64,000 nucleotides of DNA from NCBI GenBank assembly GCA_964621165.1, contig CAZULC010000005.1:62001-126000 (forward strand), read 5' to 3'. Below, piece after piece: positions 9,602-19,300 of the stretch (positions are counted from its first letter, which is position 1; each line of letters opens with the position of its first letter). The notes below the pieces were generated by a model, which saw only the letters and a list, made by a program, of their open reading frames with translations, did no database searches and was not told the DNA's origin. This DNA is from UMGS1696 sp964621165. Its GTDB lineage: Bacteria; Bacillota; Clostridia; Oscillospirales; CAG-272. A program made the translations under genes and the position numbers.

Positions 9602-10144
9602 TTATTTTTGCTTCTGAATCGGCTTCGCTAGGGCGGTGTTTGTGAATTCGCCTGTTCCGGTCAGTTCGCGAAGTACCGTTATCCCTTCGGGGATCAAGTA
9701 CCGGCTCTCTTCTTCCTCGGAATCCATCTCCACCTCGAGAACCGCTTTGCCGGACAGGGCTTCACCGCCGTATTCGGGTGGGTACAGGTCTATCTCGGCC
9801 GTCCTTGTGCCGTATTTCGTCTCAAACGGGAATGATATCCGGCTTTTGTACAGCTCGGACTGGGCTTCGGCGTACAGTCGTCGAAATTCGCTTACGTCTA
9901 TCTCACGTTCCCGTTCTACCCTTGTCATATCGCTGACCTTTTCCTTTTCAGTGTAGGTGTAGGAGCATGTGCCTGAGCCGGTGATTTTTCTCGTCCGCCG
10001 CTGTATCTTCGGGGTTTTGCGCCAAAGGTACACCTGATGAATCGTCACTATTCTGAATTTTTCACCCAGTGCGCGGGATTTTGAATTGAAGTATTCCTCT
10101 CCCGGGTCGGTGATAAGAAATTTACGCTCGGTCTCGTTCGCCAT
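9602..10144 (-). CDS. CYTH domain protein (triphosphatase / class IV adenylate cyclase superfamily)
   Basis: 180 residues starting at the ATG at 10144, placed well behind GGAGG; longer upstream frames have no ribosome site. The N terminus has the CYTH signature ExExK (MANETERKFLI), followed by the expected charged tunnel strands: basic RRTRKI, VEREREID, KSRISF, AEIDLY and LEVEMDSEEE. CYTH proteins bind triphosphates with metal ions; members include inorganic triphosphatases, thiamine triphosphatases and CyaB-type cyclases. Which activity applies here cannot be told from sequence. It lies 37 bases after the 82-residue gene and is the last gene of a minus-strand run that includes a CARF nuclease. 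Confidence 0.88.
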   Translation of the reverse strand: MANETERKFLITDPGEEYFNSKSRALGEKFRIVTIHQVYLWRKTPKIQRRTRKITGSGTCSYTYTEKEKVSDMTRVEREREIDVSEFRRLYAEAQSELYKSRISFPFETKYGTRTAEIDLYPPEYGGEALSGKAVLEVEMDSEEEESRYLIPEGITVLRELTGTGEFTNTALAKPIQKQK

Positions 10145-10181
10145 AGCTGCCTCCAGTAAATATGATGTTGTATAGCCTTTT

Positions 10182-10430
10182 CTATTCCTTCCGCTCGTCG
10201 TTGAGCTTGAGTACGTAGTCCCGCATTTCTTTACGGGAACGCACATCCCCTGCCCCTCGGATGAACTCGTCCCTCTCAGTTCCCGGCAGCCTCATATAGG
10301 CGTCGTAGGCCGACAGGTTCTGCATCAGCGCCATGCCAAGTCCTATGGGAATATCGCGAAAGGGGTCGCTCTCCCCGAATCCGGTGTACCGTTCGCTGTT
10401 TCCGTCAAAATAATACTGTTCTCTTTTCAT
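10182..10430 (-). CDS. Small conserved-looking protein of unknown function (82 aa)
   Basis: 82 residues, Asp/Glu/Arg-rich with a short hydrophobic stretch (IPIGLGMALMQNL) in the middle; no signal peptide, no metal motif. The ribosome site GGGAGGAAAT directly before ATG is excellent, and the neighbouring downstream CYTH gene follows after 37 bases, so it is very likely translated and cotranscribed with it. I do not recognise the family. Confidence 0.7.
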   Translation of the reverse strand: MKREQYYFDGNSERYTGFGESDPFRDIPIGLGMALMQNLSAYDAYMRLPGTERDEFIRGAGDVRSRKEMRDYVLKLNDERKE

Positions 10431-10451
10431 ATTTCCTCCCGTATATACAAC

Positions 10452-10488
10452 AAGCGTAAAATGCCCCGATTATGCGGAGCTTACGCTT
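10452..10488 (-). terminator. Hairpin after the CARF-nuclease gene
   Basis: AAGCGTAA (10452-10459) pairs with TTACGCTT (10481-10488). Read on the minus strand it ends in CTTGTTG, a weak T-tract, so it may only partly stop transcription into the 82-residue and CYTH genes. Confidence 0.45.
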
Positions 10489-10566
10489 TAATATATCCGG
10501 AGAGGGAGAAAAATATGCGGGATTTCTGCCCCATTCCCGGGAAAGGACGCCGCTTCTCTGCGGGAA

Positions 10567-11862
10567 TTACAGTTTTTCCAAATTTTCGTCGAATTTGCCC
10601 GGGGACAGCCTGTGTACGGACGACAGGAGCCGGATTCCCATTTCAGCGGCCCGGTCTTTAAGGCTGGAGGTGGTTTTGTTCCCGCCGTAACCTCCCCAGA
10701 CTCCGGCTGACTCGTCGAAGTACACGGTGGATATCAAGGCTGAGCCGGCGTAGTCGCTTCCGAATTCCTTTGACACGGTCTGGAGCTTATACAGCTCGTC
10801 GCTTTTTACGTCGCCGTTCTTGCAGGAGATGAATATGGGTCTGACTCCGGCCATCGCTATGCAGTCGATTTCGTTCTGGGTTCCCGGCTCGTTTACGGTA
10901 TATTCCCCGTCCTCGTCCCAGCCTATGACCACGCTGACCCGCACGTCGCTGAACATGGGCAAAAAGTCCCCGCCGTCGTCGATTTTCGCGCGTTTTGCCC
11001 CGAGGTATGTGCGGTACTCTAAAATGGATCCGGCTTTTGTCAGGCATTCCTCGGTGAGTTTGTTTTTGAAACGAAAGAATATGCTGTCGCCGGCAGACCG
11101 TTTTTCGTCAATCAGGACGAACCCCTTGTCAACCAGCTCATTCCACAGGTCGAGGTCCACGCTGTTTTTGGATTTCGAAAAGGCTGAGCGCGGCAGGACC
11201 CGGCAGTCGGACTCCGGTGCAAACCTGATCAGGGCGGCGGAAAAATGTCCGATACGGTTGTTCCATCCGGCTGGGTCGTCGCGGCAGATGTTCCACAGCT
11301 CTTCCACGTCATTTGTGAGTGGGTCGGTTAGCTCAAAGGTCAGTCCGTGGCTTATGAGCTTGCCACCGTGGAGGATGATGTCTTCCTCGCAGGTCAGGTA
11401 TACCTGTGTGTTGTAGGTGAAGTCGTAGACCCGCCGCTCGATTTTCAGCCGTCCGTTGTCGCGTCCTGTATAATCGTAGAGAATCCCGCGCCGACTTATG
11501 GGATTTATGCGGAAGGCGTGGAGTCTATTGTCGTTCATCATGCCGAAAACCATGCCCACAGCCACAAGAGTGCCGTCGTCACCTCCGGAAATGTCAACCA
11601 CAATCTGACCTTTTATATTGCCGGGGTCGGAAATCACGTCACACAGCGCGTCAGTCACGTCCTCGAGGTCGTTTTTTGAAACTCCTTTGACGGAAAAATC
11701 GGTGCAAATCCCCCTTCCCTCGCAGATTTTTCTGAACCGTGGAAGCGCGCGGCAGGCTTTTTTTATATCAGTAGAGAAAAACACAGTTCTGTCTGGCTTA
11801 AGCGCGAGAGTGGTTATGATGTTGTCGACTGGGGTTCGGTCAAACAGTTCGATCAGTACCAT
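10567..11862 (-). CDS. CARF domain nuclease of the DUF1887 (Card1/Can2-like) family
   Basis: 431 residues. The N-terminal half has a Rossmann-like CARF pattern with the ligand loop VVDISGGDDGTLVAVG. The C-terminal third has a PD-(D/E)xK-like nuclease core: NEIDCIAMAG then IFISCKNGD about residues 345-370, the arrangement typical of DUF1887, where Asp, then a xxK strand form the metal site. In type III CRISPR systems, Card1 and Can2 cut DNA or RNA when cyclic oligoadenylate binds CARF. No CRISPR array or cas gene is in this window. The ATG lies 10 bases after the deoD stop without its own clear ribosome site, suggesting translational coupling to deoD. Activator and role here unknown. Confidence 0.85.
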   Translation of the reverse strand: MVLIELFDRTPVDNIITTLALKPDRTVFFSTDIKKACRALPRFRKICEGRGICTDFSVKGVSKNDLEDVTDALCDVISDPGNIKGQIVVDISGGDDGTLVAVGMVFGMMNDNRLHAFRINPISRRGILYDYTGRDNGRLKIERRVYDFTYNTQVYLTCEEDIILHGGKLISHGLTFELTDPLTNDVEELWNICRDDPAGWNNRIGHFSAALIRFAPESDCRVLPRSAFSKSKNSVDLDLWNELVDKGFVLIDEKRSAGDSIFFRFKNKLTEECLTKAGSILEYRTYLGAKRAKIDDGGDFLPMFSDVRVSVVIGWDEDGEYTVNEPGTQNEIDCIAMAGVRPIFISCKNGDVKSDELYKLQTVSKEFGSDYAGSALISTVYFDESAGVWGGYGGNKTTSSLKDRAAEMGIRLLSSVHRLSPGKFDENLEKL

Positions 11863-11872
11863 ATCAGCAGAG

Positions 11873-12586
11873 TCAGCTCAGCCGGACTGCCGTCTCAAGG
11901 GCCAGCTTCATCATGTCGGTAAACGTGGTCTGACGCTCCTCGGCGGTGGTTTCTTCCCCGGTGACAAGGCTGTCGGAAATTGTACAGATGGCGAGTGCGT
12001 TTTTGCGCAGTCTTGCGCTTATCATATACAGGGCCGCCGACTCCATTTCAGCCGCGAGAACTCCCATTTCTTTCCAAGGCTCATGCTGCTCCGGATCGAA
12101 GGAGTAAAACCGGTCGGAGCAAAGCAGATTCCCCACGTGAAAGGCGAGGTTCTGTTCCTTTGCCACATCCACAGCGGTCGAGAGAAGCTTATACGAGGCG
12201 GTGGGTGCGAAGGTTCCGTCAAGTCCGAACTGGGAAGCGTAGTTTGAATCGGTGCAGGAACCCATGCCGAACACTATATCCCTCACGTGAACGAAGTCCT
12301 GCAAAGCTCCGGCCGAGCCTATGCGTATGATGTTGTCCACGTCGTAGAAATTATACAGCTCGTAGGAATAGATTCCCATGGACGGCATACCCATTCCGCT
12401 TGCCATGACGGAAACCGGCGTTGATTTATACGTTCCGGTGTAGCCCTGTATTCCCCGTACGTTGTTTACAAGGCGGGCGTTATCAAGAAAGTTTTCGGCG
12501 ATGAACTTTGCTCTCAGCGGATCCCCCGGCATGAGTACGGTTTTAGCAAAGTCCCCCATAGATGCGGTATTGTGCGGTGTTGACAT
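11873..12586 (-). CDS. deoD: Purine nucleoside phosphorylase, DeoD type
   Basis: 237 residues, the usual DeoD length. The N terminus has VLMPGDPLRAKFIAENFL (phosphate-binding GDP..R), and 'MASGMGMPSMGIYSYEL' and 'AAEMESAALYMIS' are the nucleoside-binding segments; 'CTISDSLVTGE' holds the catalytic Asp region. The enzyme splits purine nucleosides with phosphate in the cytoplasm for salvage. AAGGAGAAGC precedes the ATG. It is directly followed, 10 bases on, by the CARF nuclease gene. Confidence 0.95.
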   Translation of the reverse strand: MSTPHNTASMGDFAKTVLMPGDPLRAKFIAENFLDNARLVNNVRGIQGYTGTYKSTPVSVMASGMGMPSMGIYSYELYNFYDVDNIIRIGSAGALQDFVHVRDIVFGMGSCTDSNYASQFGLDGTFAPTASYKLLSTAVDVAKEQNLAFHVGNLLCSDRFYSFDPEQHEPWKEMGVLAAEMESAALYMISARLRKNALAICTISDSLVTGEETTAEERQTTFTDMMKLALETAVRLS

Positions 12587-12640
12587 AGATGTGCTTCTCC
12601 TTTTCGTAGTGTTGATTTTATATATTAATACAGTTATTAT

Positions 12641-13444
12641 TTATCTCCAAAGCTCGATTTCGGTTACTTTTTCGTTGATGTTCCCGACGTATTTTTCAAA
12701 CCCAATTCGGGTCAGAAGCTCCTCCGCTTCGGCGAACCAGCAGGTCAGAAGCTCTTTTTTATGGCAGTCGGACGTCACTATTATCTCCCCGCCGGAGATT
12801 TTTATCTCCCTTAAAATATACTCCGCCGGATAGGGAACGGCTCTGTATCCACGTGCAATGGCTCCCGTGTTCAGCTCAAACAGGCGGCAGTGCTTCACGG
12901 CTTCATGTGCGGCTGAGACGGCGCAGCGGATGTAGTTTTCGTCGTCCTCCGGCGCGAGGGAGAACTTCGTCACAAGGTCAAAGTGGCCGATTATATCGGT
13001 TTTGTTCCGCATGACGTTTTCCACCGCCCGGTCGTAATATGCCTTTGCGAACTCGAGGAAGCTGCCGCCGAACATGTCTCTGACAATCTGCCGCTGGAAG
13101 TCCGCGTTTGAGTCCACTGGAAGATCCACGCCGTGCCGCACCATTTCGTGAACCGACGCGATTACGTAGTCCGGCTCGGCTTCAGGAAGGCAGGATTCCG
13201 CGTCCTGTTCAATTCCGGCATAAAGGCGTATGTAGGCGTATTTTTTGGCACATCGGCGGACTGAGCTGACATAGTTCCCGAGGGTATGCTCTTCCATTGT
13301 CCTGTACCGGGCTGTGGAGACGTGGCTGTGGTCCGATAGTCCAAGGGAAGTGAAACCGAGGTTCACCGCCTGATCAACCATTTCGTCAATGGTGTTCCAT
13401 CCGTCGGAAAAAGTCGTATGTGTGTGAAAATTATGCTTCTGCAT
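12641..13444 (-). CDS. PHP-family phosphatase, histidinol-phosphatase-like
   Basis: 267 residues. The PHP metal motif HTHTTFSDG is at the N terminus, followed by LSDHSH, 'YAGIEQDAE' (the GxE motif), 'HFDLVTKF' and the late 'TSDCHK'. This set of His/Asp/Glu residues matches HisK-type histidinol phosphatases and related PHP phosphoesterases. No other histidine-synthesis gene is near, so the substrate is open. The first gene of the operon (HAD hydrolase) overlaps it by 14 bases; the start at 13444 follows GGAG about 10 bases upstream, and a TTG at 13450 is an alternative. Confidence 0.82.
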   Translation of the reverse strand: MQKHNFHTHTTFSDGWNTIDEMVDQAVNLGFTSLGLSDHSHVSTARYRTMEEHTLGNYVSSVRRCAKKYAYIRLYAGIEQDAESCLPEAEPDYVIASVHEMVRHGVDLPVDSNADFQRQIVRDMFGGSFLEFAKAYYDRAVENVMRNKTDIIGHFDLVTKFSLAPEDDENYIRCAVSAAHEAVKHCRLFELNTGAIARGYRAVPYPAEYILREIKISGGEIIVTSDCHKKELLTCWFAEAEELLTRIGFEKYVGNINEKVTEIELWR

Positions 13445-14096
13445 ATTCAAGTATCTCCGTCAGGTCCGTGATTTTTTCGATGGCTCCGTCATAGTCCGTG
13501 CATTTTCCCCGGCCAACAAGCTCTCCGAAGCCATATTCTGCGTAGATGAACGGGATTTCTGCTCCCCGCGCACCGTTATAATCGCTGATTGTGTCGCCAA
13601 CGTATACCGGATTCATTATATTGTTACGGCGGACTATATCTTTTATATTATCGGCTTTGTTTTTGCTGCTGCGGCCGCTTGACTCCCAGTCGGAAAAAAG
13701 TGAGCGCGTTTTGTGGGCGGTGAGAAAGGCTTCGATGTATCCGTCCTGACAGTTGCTGACGATGAACAGCCGGTGTCCCCTGTCGTGAAGAGCATGCAGT
13801 GCGTCCTCAACCCCGTCAAACAAAATCCCGCCCTCGGTTGGGAGCCACAGGTTTTCGAGGTCACAGCTCTCCTGCATGAGGGAGAAAGCCGCGTCATACT
13901 CCAGTGATGGGAAGAAAATTTCCGCCAGTTCTTCATTTGTCAGTCCCATGTATTTTATAACGGTGTCCCGGGTCATCGGCATGGCGCTGTGTACTTCCGG
14001 ATGCCTTGCGAGAACCTCAACCCAAGTCCGCGCGGTAACATATGAGGCGTCCCACAGGGTTCCGTCCAAATCAAATAATACGCCATCGTATTTCAT
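13431..14096 (-). CDS. HAD-superfamily hydrolase, phosphoglycolate-phosphatase-like
   Basis: 221 residues. HAD motif I is VLFDLDGTLWD, motif II is FIVSNCQDG, the conserved Lys lies in SSKNKADNI and motif III is VYVGDTISDYNGA. A helical cap sits between motifs I and II, as in the PGP/beta-phosphoglucomutase group. It should dephosphorylate a small metabolite; the substrate is unknown. The ATG at 14096 has AAGGACGG about 10 bases before it; a TTG at 14102 also fits. First gene behind a strong minus-strand promoter, with a 14-base overlap into the PHP gene. Confidence 0.87.
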   Translation of the reverse strand: MKYDGVLFDLDGTLWDASYVTARTWVEVLARHPEVHSAMPMTRDTVIKYMGLTNEELAEIFFPSLEYDAAFSLMQESCDLENLWLPTEGGILFDGVEDALHALHDRGHRLFIVSNCQDGYIEAFLTAHKTRSLFSDWESSGRSSKNKADNIKDIVRRNNIMNPVYVGDTISDYNGARGAEIPFIYAEYGFGELVGRGKCTDYDGAIEKITDLTEILEYAEA

Positions 14097-14135
14097 CGGC
14101 AAAAGTCCGTCCTTTGATCAGGTTTCTTCAATTAT

Positions 14136-14164
14136 ATTATACAGAATAATTCCTGCGGTGTCAA
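14136..14164 (-). promoter_or_regulatory. Promoter of the HAD-PHP operon
   Basis: On the minus strand, TTGACA (14164-14159), 17-base spacer, TATAAT (14141-14136). Consensus-perfect in both boxes. Confidence 0.85.
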
Positions 14165-14211
14165 GTGGGTTGGCAGTGATGTAGGGAGGATATAAACTTT
14201 TTTGACGCGGG

Positions 14212-14240
14212 TTGACATGATGTGCGGTTTCGGGTATAAT
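14212..14240 (+). promoter_or_regulatory. Promoter facing the leucine-rich-repeat pseudogene
   Basis: TTGACA (14212-14217), 17-base spacer, TATAAT (14235-14240). A consensus promoter still stands before a broken gene, with a leader of about 80 bases. Confidence 0.82.
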
Positions 14241-14328
14241 GTATGTTATGAAAAGGAAGGAGACTTCAAGGCGGGTGCGGGTCGGACAGCGAGTATTTGC
14301 TTCATTCCGCTAATCAAAGGAGAAAATT

Positions 14329-15208
14329 ATGGGAATTATCAAGAATGCTGCCATTGACAACGCGGTCTGCGAAAGGCTGCAAAAAACCGCCATAACGGAA
14401 GAGGATATTCTCGCCGTCACCGAGCTTGACTTACAGCGGATGAACCTGACGGAGATTGACGACCTTGCGCGCTTTTCTAATTTAGAGTCGCTGAACATTA
14501 TCGAAAACTGCCTCACGAACCTTTCCCCGCTGTCGGAGCTTATCAATCTTCGGGTGCTTAAAGCCGGGAACGACCCGTTTTTGTCGGATTAGGACAAGGC
14601 GAAACTGAAGGGAATCAATCATTTCACCGACTACACCCCGCTGAAAAAGCTCACCCGTCTTGTGGATGTGGACTTCACCGCCACTGAGATTGACAATATC
14701 GACTTCTGCCGAATGTGGAGGAATTCCGGGCTTACTCAAACCCGATACGGGCATTTCACCGTTGATTCACTGTAAAAATTTACGTCAGGCGTACTTTTTC
14801 GAATGTCCTACCACCGACATTTCGATTTACCGACAGCTTCCCCATACCGTGGGACTTGTCATGAACTGCACCGGAGTCAGCAACATCTCGCCCCTCGCCG
14901 TAAAGACTGATTTTTCCTACCTCGACGCACACGACGCGGAGGTTGAGGACATCTCCCTCCCCTCGCGGACTTTGAAAACATGCGCTGGATTACTCTGGAG
15001 GGGAATAAAATCAGTGACTTCTCCCCCTGCGCGGCAAGACAATCGGCTGGCTCACCTTGTCGTACAATCCGGCGGAAAAGGAGCATTTGTTGGATGTGCT
15101 TCGGTCTATGCGGTGGTGCATGCGCTGGAAATACAGGGGTACGGCTTCACGGAGGAAGAAAAGGCGGAGCTGGAGCGGCAGATGAACGGTTGCGATATAA
15201 CATGGTGA
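14329..15208 (+). pseudogene. Broken leucine-rich-repeat protein gene
   Basis: Starts well (AAAGGAG, ATG at 14329) and gives LRR-like repeats: 'LDLQRMNLTEIDDLARFSN', 'LESLNIIENCLTNLSPLSEL'. An in-frame TAG at 14590-14592 interrupts 'DPFLSD/DKAKLKGINHF'. Afterwards the repeat pattern continues only by changing frame several times: near 14706 ('DF' to 'LPNVEEF'), near 14750 (into 'ISPLIHCKNLRQAYF'), near 14960 ('EVEDIS' to 'FENMRWITLEGNKISDFSP'), near 15030 ('IGWLTLSYNPAEKEH'), and near 15110 ('VHALEIQGYGFTEEEKAEL'). Restoring single bases, often in C runs, rebuilds a protein of roughly 290 residues. The remaining sense is clear, so decay is recent. Confidence 0.8.
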
Positions 15209-15268
15209 GTCTGGATTCCCGATGGCTGGGAGAAATAATTTTACATTATTTAACATCAAAGTTAAAAT

Positions 15269-15895
15269 ATGGACATACAACGAATCAACACCTACGACGA
15301 TCCGCGGTTTTTACGGAAAGTTTTGTACCAGCACGGGTATTTTTTGGTGGACGGAAAGCCCTACGAGGTTGAGATTACCTCAGACAACTCCGCGGTGGCG
15401 CAGGGAGAGGATGGGGCGGTTTTTCCGAAGCTGATTGACGAGTTCCGCTTTTTGCGCCGCAGATTACGGTTTTTTGGACAATTCCGGCGGGGTAATTGAG
15501 AAATTTCCGGACAACCCGCCTTTTGTCGTGCCGCTTGAGTTGATTCAGCCGCCGCAGTTTTACGCGGATCTCGACAAGGTCATGGCTGTGGGCAGCTTTA
15601 TCTCAAAGCCGGAGGACATTATCATTCAGGTTCTGCCGTGGGAAGGCAGGTACATCTCCCTTGACGGTCACACGCGGCTGTATTATGCCGTCACGCATGG
15701 GTGGAGTTACGTCCGTCGTTGACTGAGGAGTCCGACGACTGGGTTTTCAGGTTCGTTGAGGAAGCCGAAAAGCGTGGTGTGCGCTCGCCATATGATTTGA
15801 CTCCGCTGGAACACGATGAATACGAGGTGAAGTGGAACCGGTTCTGCGATGAGTTTTTTTGCCGGATAGGGGGAATAATACATCCGGCGTCATAG
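15269..15895 (+). pseudogene. Broken gene for a ParB-like / unknown conserved protein
   Basis: Three fragments in different frames join into one protein of about 205 residues: 15269-15450 (MDIQRINTYDDPRFLRK..., to about 'LIDEFRF'), about 15455-15710 (VIEKFPDNPPFVV...SLDGHTRLYYAVTHGW), and about 15712-15895 (VTEESDDWVFRFVEEAEK... to the TAG at 15895). The middle part, with ISLDGHTRLYYA, recalls ParB-type domains where such a Gly-His-x-Arg motif binds nucleotide. At least two frameshifts, near 15450 and 15710. It follows the LRR pseudogene on the same strand and may have shared its transcript. Confidence 0.75.
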
Positions 15896-15970
15896 GATTA
15901 GTGTGGGAAAAATATGTGAAATCGCCTTAATAAACGCGGGGAACAGAGCCGAAATTTAGTGTTTCCGCTA

Positions 15971-15999
15971 TTGACAAGGCGGTTTTTTTGGTATATAAT
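15971..15999 (+). promoter_or_regulatory. Promoter of the ileS T-box transcript
   Basis: TTGACA (15971-15976), 17-base spacer, TATAAT (15994-15999). Confidence 0.88.
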
Positions 16000-16017
16000 A
16001 AGGAAGTAATAATATAA

Positions 16018-16290
16018 AGGCGATGACGGAAAGAGTAAGTCCCGGGATTTTCACAGAGAGCCGCCGTGCGGATTTTTTGATTTGCAATGGTGCGAGGCGG
16101 CATTGAACGAGGCCGAAAATCACTCCCGAGCCGCGAGGTGAAACGAAATTGGCGTGAATTTAATCAAGTCCGCGCGAATTCAGGTCAGCCGAACCGGAGT
16201 CCCACCGTTAGCGGGGAATCGTATCATGTGTGCGAGTGGTGTAAAAAACGTACCTTTGTGCGTCCCGGACATTTTCGGGGCTTTTTTTGT
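16018..16290 (+). promoter_or_regulatory. T-box leader (isoleucine) of ileS
   Basis: The leader opens with the canonical stem I start GATGACGGAAAGAGTA, then AGAGAGCCGCC (16055-16065), the distal GGTGCGAGGCGGCA and, on the 3' side of stem I, GAAAATCACTCCCGAG, where ATC followed by A is the likely isoleucine specifier. Downstream, GAGTGGTG (about 16216-16223) offers the TGGT bulge that pairs with the ACCA end of tRNA-Ile. The terminator GTCCCG/CGGGGC (16262-16281) is followed by seven T. Uncharged tRNA-Ile should favour antitermination and raise ileS expression. The exact antiterminator pairing was not worked out, and the usual GGTACC core is not conserved. Confidence 0.85.
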
Positions 16291-16331
16291 TTTAAGAGCC
16301 ACAGCATCATTCAGAGAAAGGATGTATTTAT

Positions 16332-19300
16332 ATGTACAGTAAAGTTCCGACAAGCATGAACTTCGTGGATCGGGAGAAGGAAACATTGAATTTCTGGCAG
16401 GAAAATAAAGTTTTTGAAAAACAGCTTGAAGAGAGCCGCGGACGGGAGGGCTTCACCTTCTTCGACGGACCTCCTACAGCAAACGGCAAGCCCCACATCG
16501 GTCACGTGCTGACGAGGGTCATAAAGGACATGATTCCCCGGTACCAGTGGATGAAGGGGCGCGACGTGCCGAGAAAAGCCGGATGGGACACCCACGGACT
16601 TCCGGTTGAGATTGAAGTTGAAAAGAAACTGGGTCTTGACGGCAAGGACCAGATTGAAAAGTACGGTCTGGAGCCATTCATAAAGCAGTGCAAGGAGTCG
16701 GTCTGGCAGTACAAGAGCATGTGGGAGGACTTTTCCAATACCGTAGGTTTCTGGGTCGACATGGACCACCCCTACGTCACCTACGACAACAACTTCATCG
16801 AGTCCGAGTGGTGGGCGCTGAAGGAAATCTGGAACAAGGGGTTATTATACAAGGGCTTCAAGATTGTCCCCTACTGCCCCCGCTGCGGTACACCTCTGTC
16901 GGCTCAGGAAGTGGCTCAGGGTTACAAGACCGTCAAGGAACGCTCAGCCGTGGTCAGATTCAAGGCGGTTGGCGAGGATGCGTACTTCCTTGCGTGGACC
17001 ACGACTCCTTGGACGTTACCCTCAAACCTTGCGCTCTGCGTGAACCCGGACGAGGTCTATTGCAAGGTCAAGGCAAACGACGGATACGTCTACTACATGG
17101 CTAAAGCTCTGCTTGACGCGGTTCTCAGCAAGCTTAAGACAGATGACGCTCCGGCTTACAAAATCCTCGAGGAATACAAGGGTACGGACCTCGAATACCG
17201 GGAATACGAGCCTTTGTTCAGCTGTGCCGGGGAAGCTGCCGCAAAACAGGGCAAGAAGGCTCACTTCATCACCTGCGACAACTACGTCACCATGTCCGAC
17301 GGCACGGGTATTGTCCACATTGCGCCCGCATTCGGTGAGGACGACGCAAACGTGGGAAGAAAATACGATTTACCGTTTGTACAGTTTGTTGACTCAAAGG
17401 GCGACATGACTCCTGAGACTCCTTATGCCGGACTATTTGTGAAGAAGGCTGACCCGGTAATCCTCGAGGACCTCAAGAAGGAAGGCAAGCTCTTTGACGC
17501 GCCCAAGTTCGAGCACGAATACCCCCACTGCTGGAGATGCGACACTCCCCTGATTTACTACGCCCGGGAGAGCTGGTACATCAAAATGACCGCAGTCAAG
17601 GACGACCTCATCAGGAACAACAACACCGTCAACTGGATTCCCGAGTCAATCGGAAAAGGACGGTTCGGCGACTGGCTAGAGAACGTGCAGGACTGGGCTA
17701 TCTCCCGCAACCGCTACTGGGGTACGCCGCTTAACATCTGGGAATGCTCCTGCGGACACCGCCATTCAGTGGGAAGCATTGCGGAACTCAAGGAAATGTC
17801 GTCAAACTGCCCGGAGGACATCGAGCTTCACCGTCCCTACATCGACAGCGTTACGATAAAGTGTCCGAAATGCGGTGGCGAGATGCACCGTGTTCCCGAG
17901 GTTATCGACTGCTGGTTCGACTCTGGCTCCATGCCCTTCGCACAGCACCACTACCCCTTCGAGAACGAGGATTTGTTCAAGGCTCAGTTTCCGGCGGACT
18001 TCATAAGCGAGGCTGTTGACCAAACCCGCGGCTGGTTCTACTCCCTTATGGCGATCTCCACCCTGCTATTTGACTGCGCACCTTACAGGAACGTTCTGGT
18101 TCTCGGTCTGGTGCAGGACGAACACGGACAGAAGATGTCAAAATCCAAGGGCAACGGCGTGGATCCATTTGACGCTCTGGCTCAGTACGGCGCCGACGCT
18201 ATAAGATGGTACTTCTACACCACAAGCGCGCCGTGGCTCCCATCACGTTTCAGCGGAAAGGCGGTCATGGAAGGTCAGCGGAAGTTCCTTGGCACACTCT
18301 GGAACACATACGCATTCTATGTACTGTACGCCGACATTGACTCTTTCGACCCCACCAAGTACAATCTCAAGGACTGTGCGCTGACGGTAATGGACAGGTA
18401 CATTCTCTCCGTCCTCAACTCCACCATCACCGCGGTTGACGGCAATCTCTCAAGCTACCGCATTCCCGAGGCGGCAAAGGCTCTCTCACAGTGCGTTGAC
18501 GAGCTTTCAAACTGGTACGTCCGCCGCTGCCGTGAGCGTTACTGGGGCGTGGAGATGACCGAGGACAAAATCGCGGCTTACATGACCCTCTACACCTGCC
18601 TTGTAACTCTCGCCAAGCTGAGCGCACCCATGGTTCCCTTTATGGCTGACGACATCTACCGCAACCTCGTCGGCTCCGTGGACAAGACCGCGCCCATTTC
18701 CGTACATCTCTGCTCATACCCCCAGTGCGACGAGTCGTGGATTGACAAGTCACTTGAAGAAAACATGAACCGTGTTGTGAACATTGTGGTACTCGGACGT
18801 GCGGCAAGAAACGGCGCGAACATCAAGAACCGTCAGCCCCTGTCATGCCTGCACGTGAAGGAAGACGGAGATGCGCTGTCGGCGTTTTACTCCGATATAA
18901 TCCGTGACGAGCTGAATGTGAAGGCCGTGAAGTTCATTGACGACATGTCAAGCTTGTCTTCCTACTCATTCAAGCCGAACCTCAAGACTGTGGGTCCGAA
19001 GTACGGCAAGCTGCTGGGCAAAATCCGCTCGATACTCCAGTCCGACGACTTTGACGGAAACGCGGCTATGGCTGAGCTTGAAGAAAAAGGCTGCTTAACC
19101 CTCGATCTGGGCGACGCAAAGGCCGAACTCTCCCGGGACGATTTACTCATTGAAGTAAAGCAGAAGGAAGGCTGCTACACGGTATCCGAGGGCAGCGTCA
19201 CTGTGGCGCTTGACACAACCCTGACCGACGAGCTGATTGACGAAGGCTTCCGCCGTGAGCTTATCTCGAAAATCCAGACCATGCGCAAGGAAGCTGGCTT

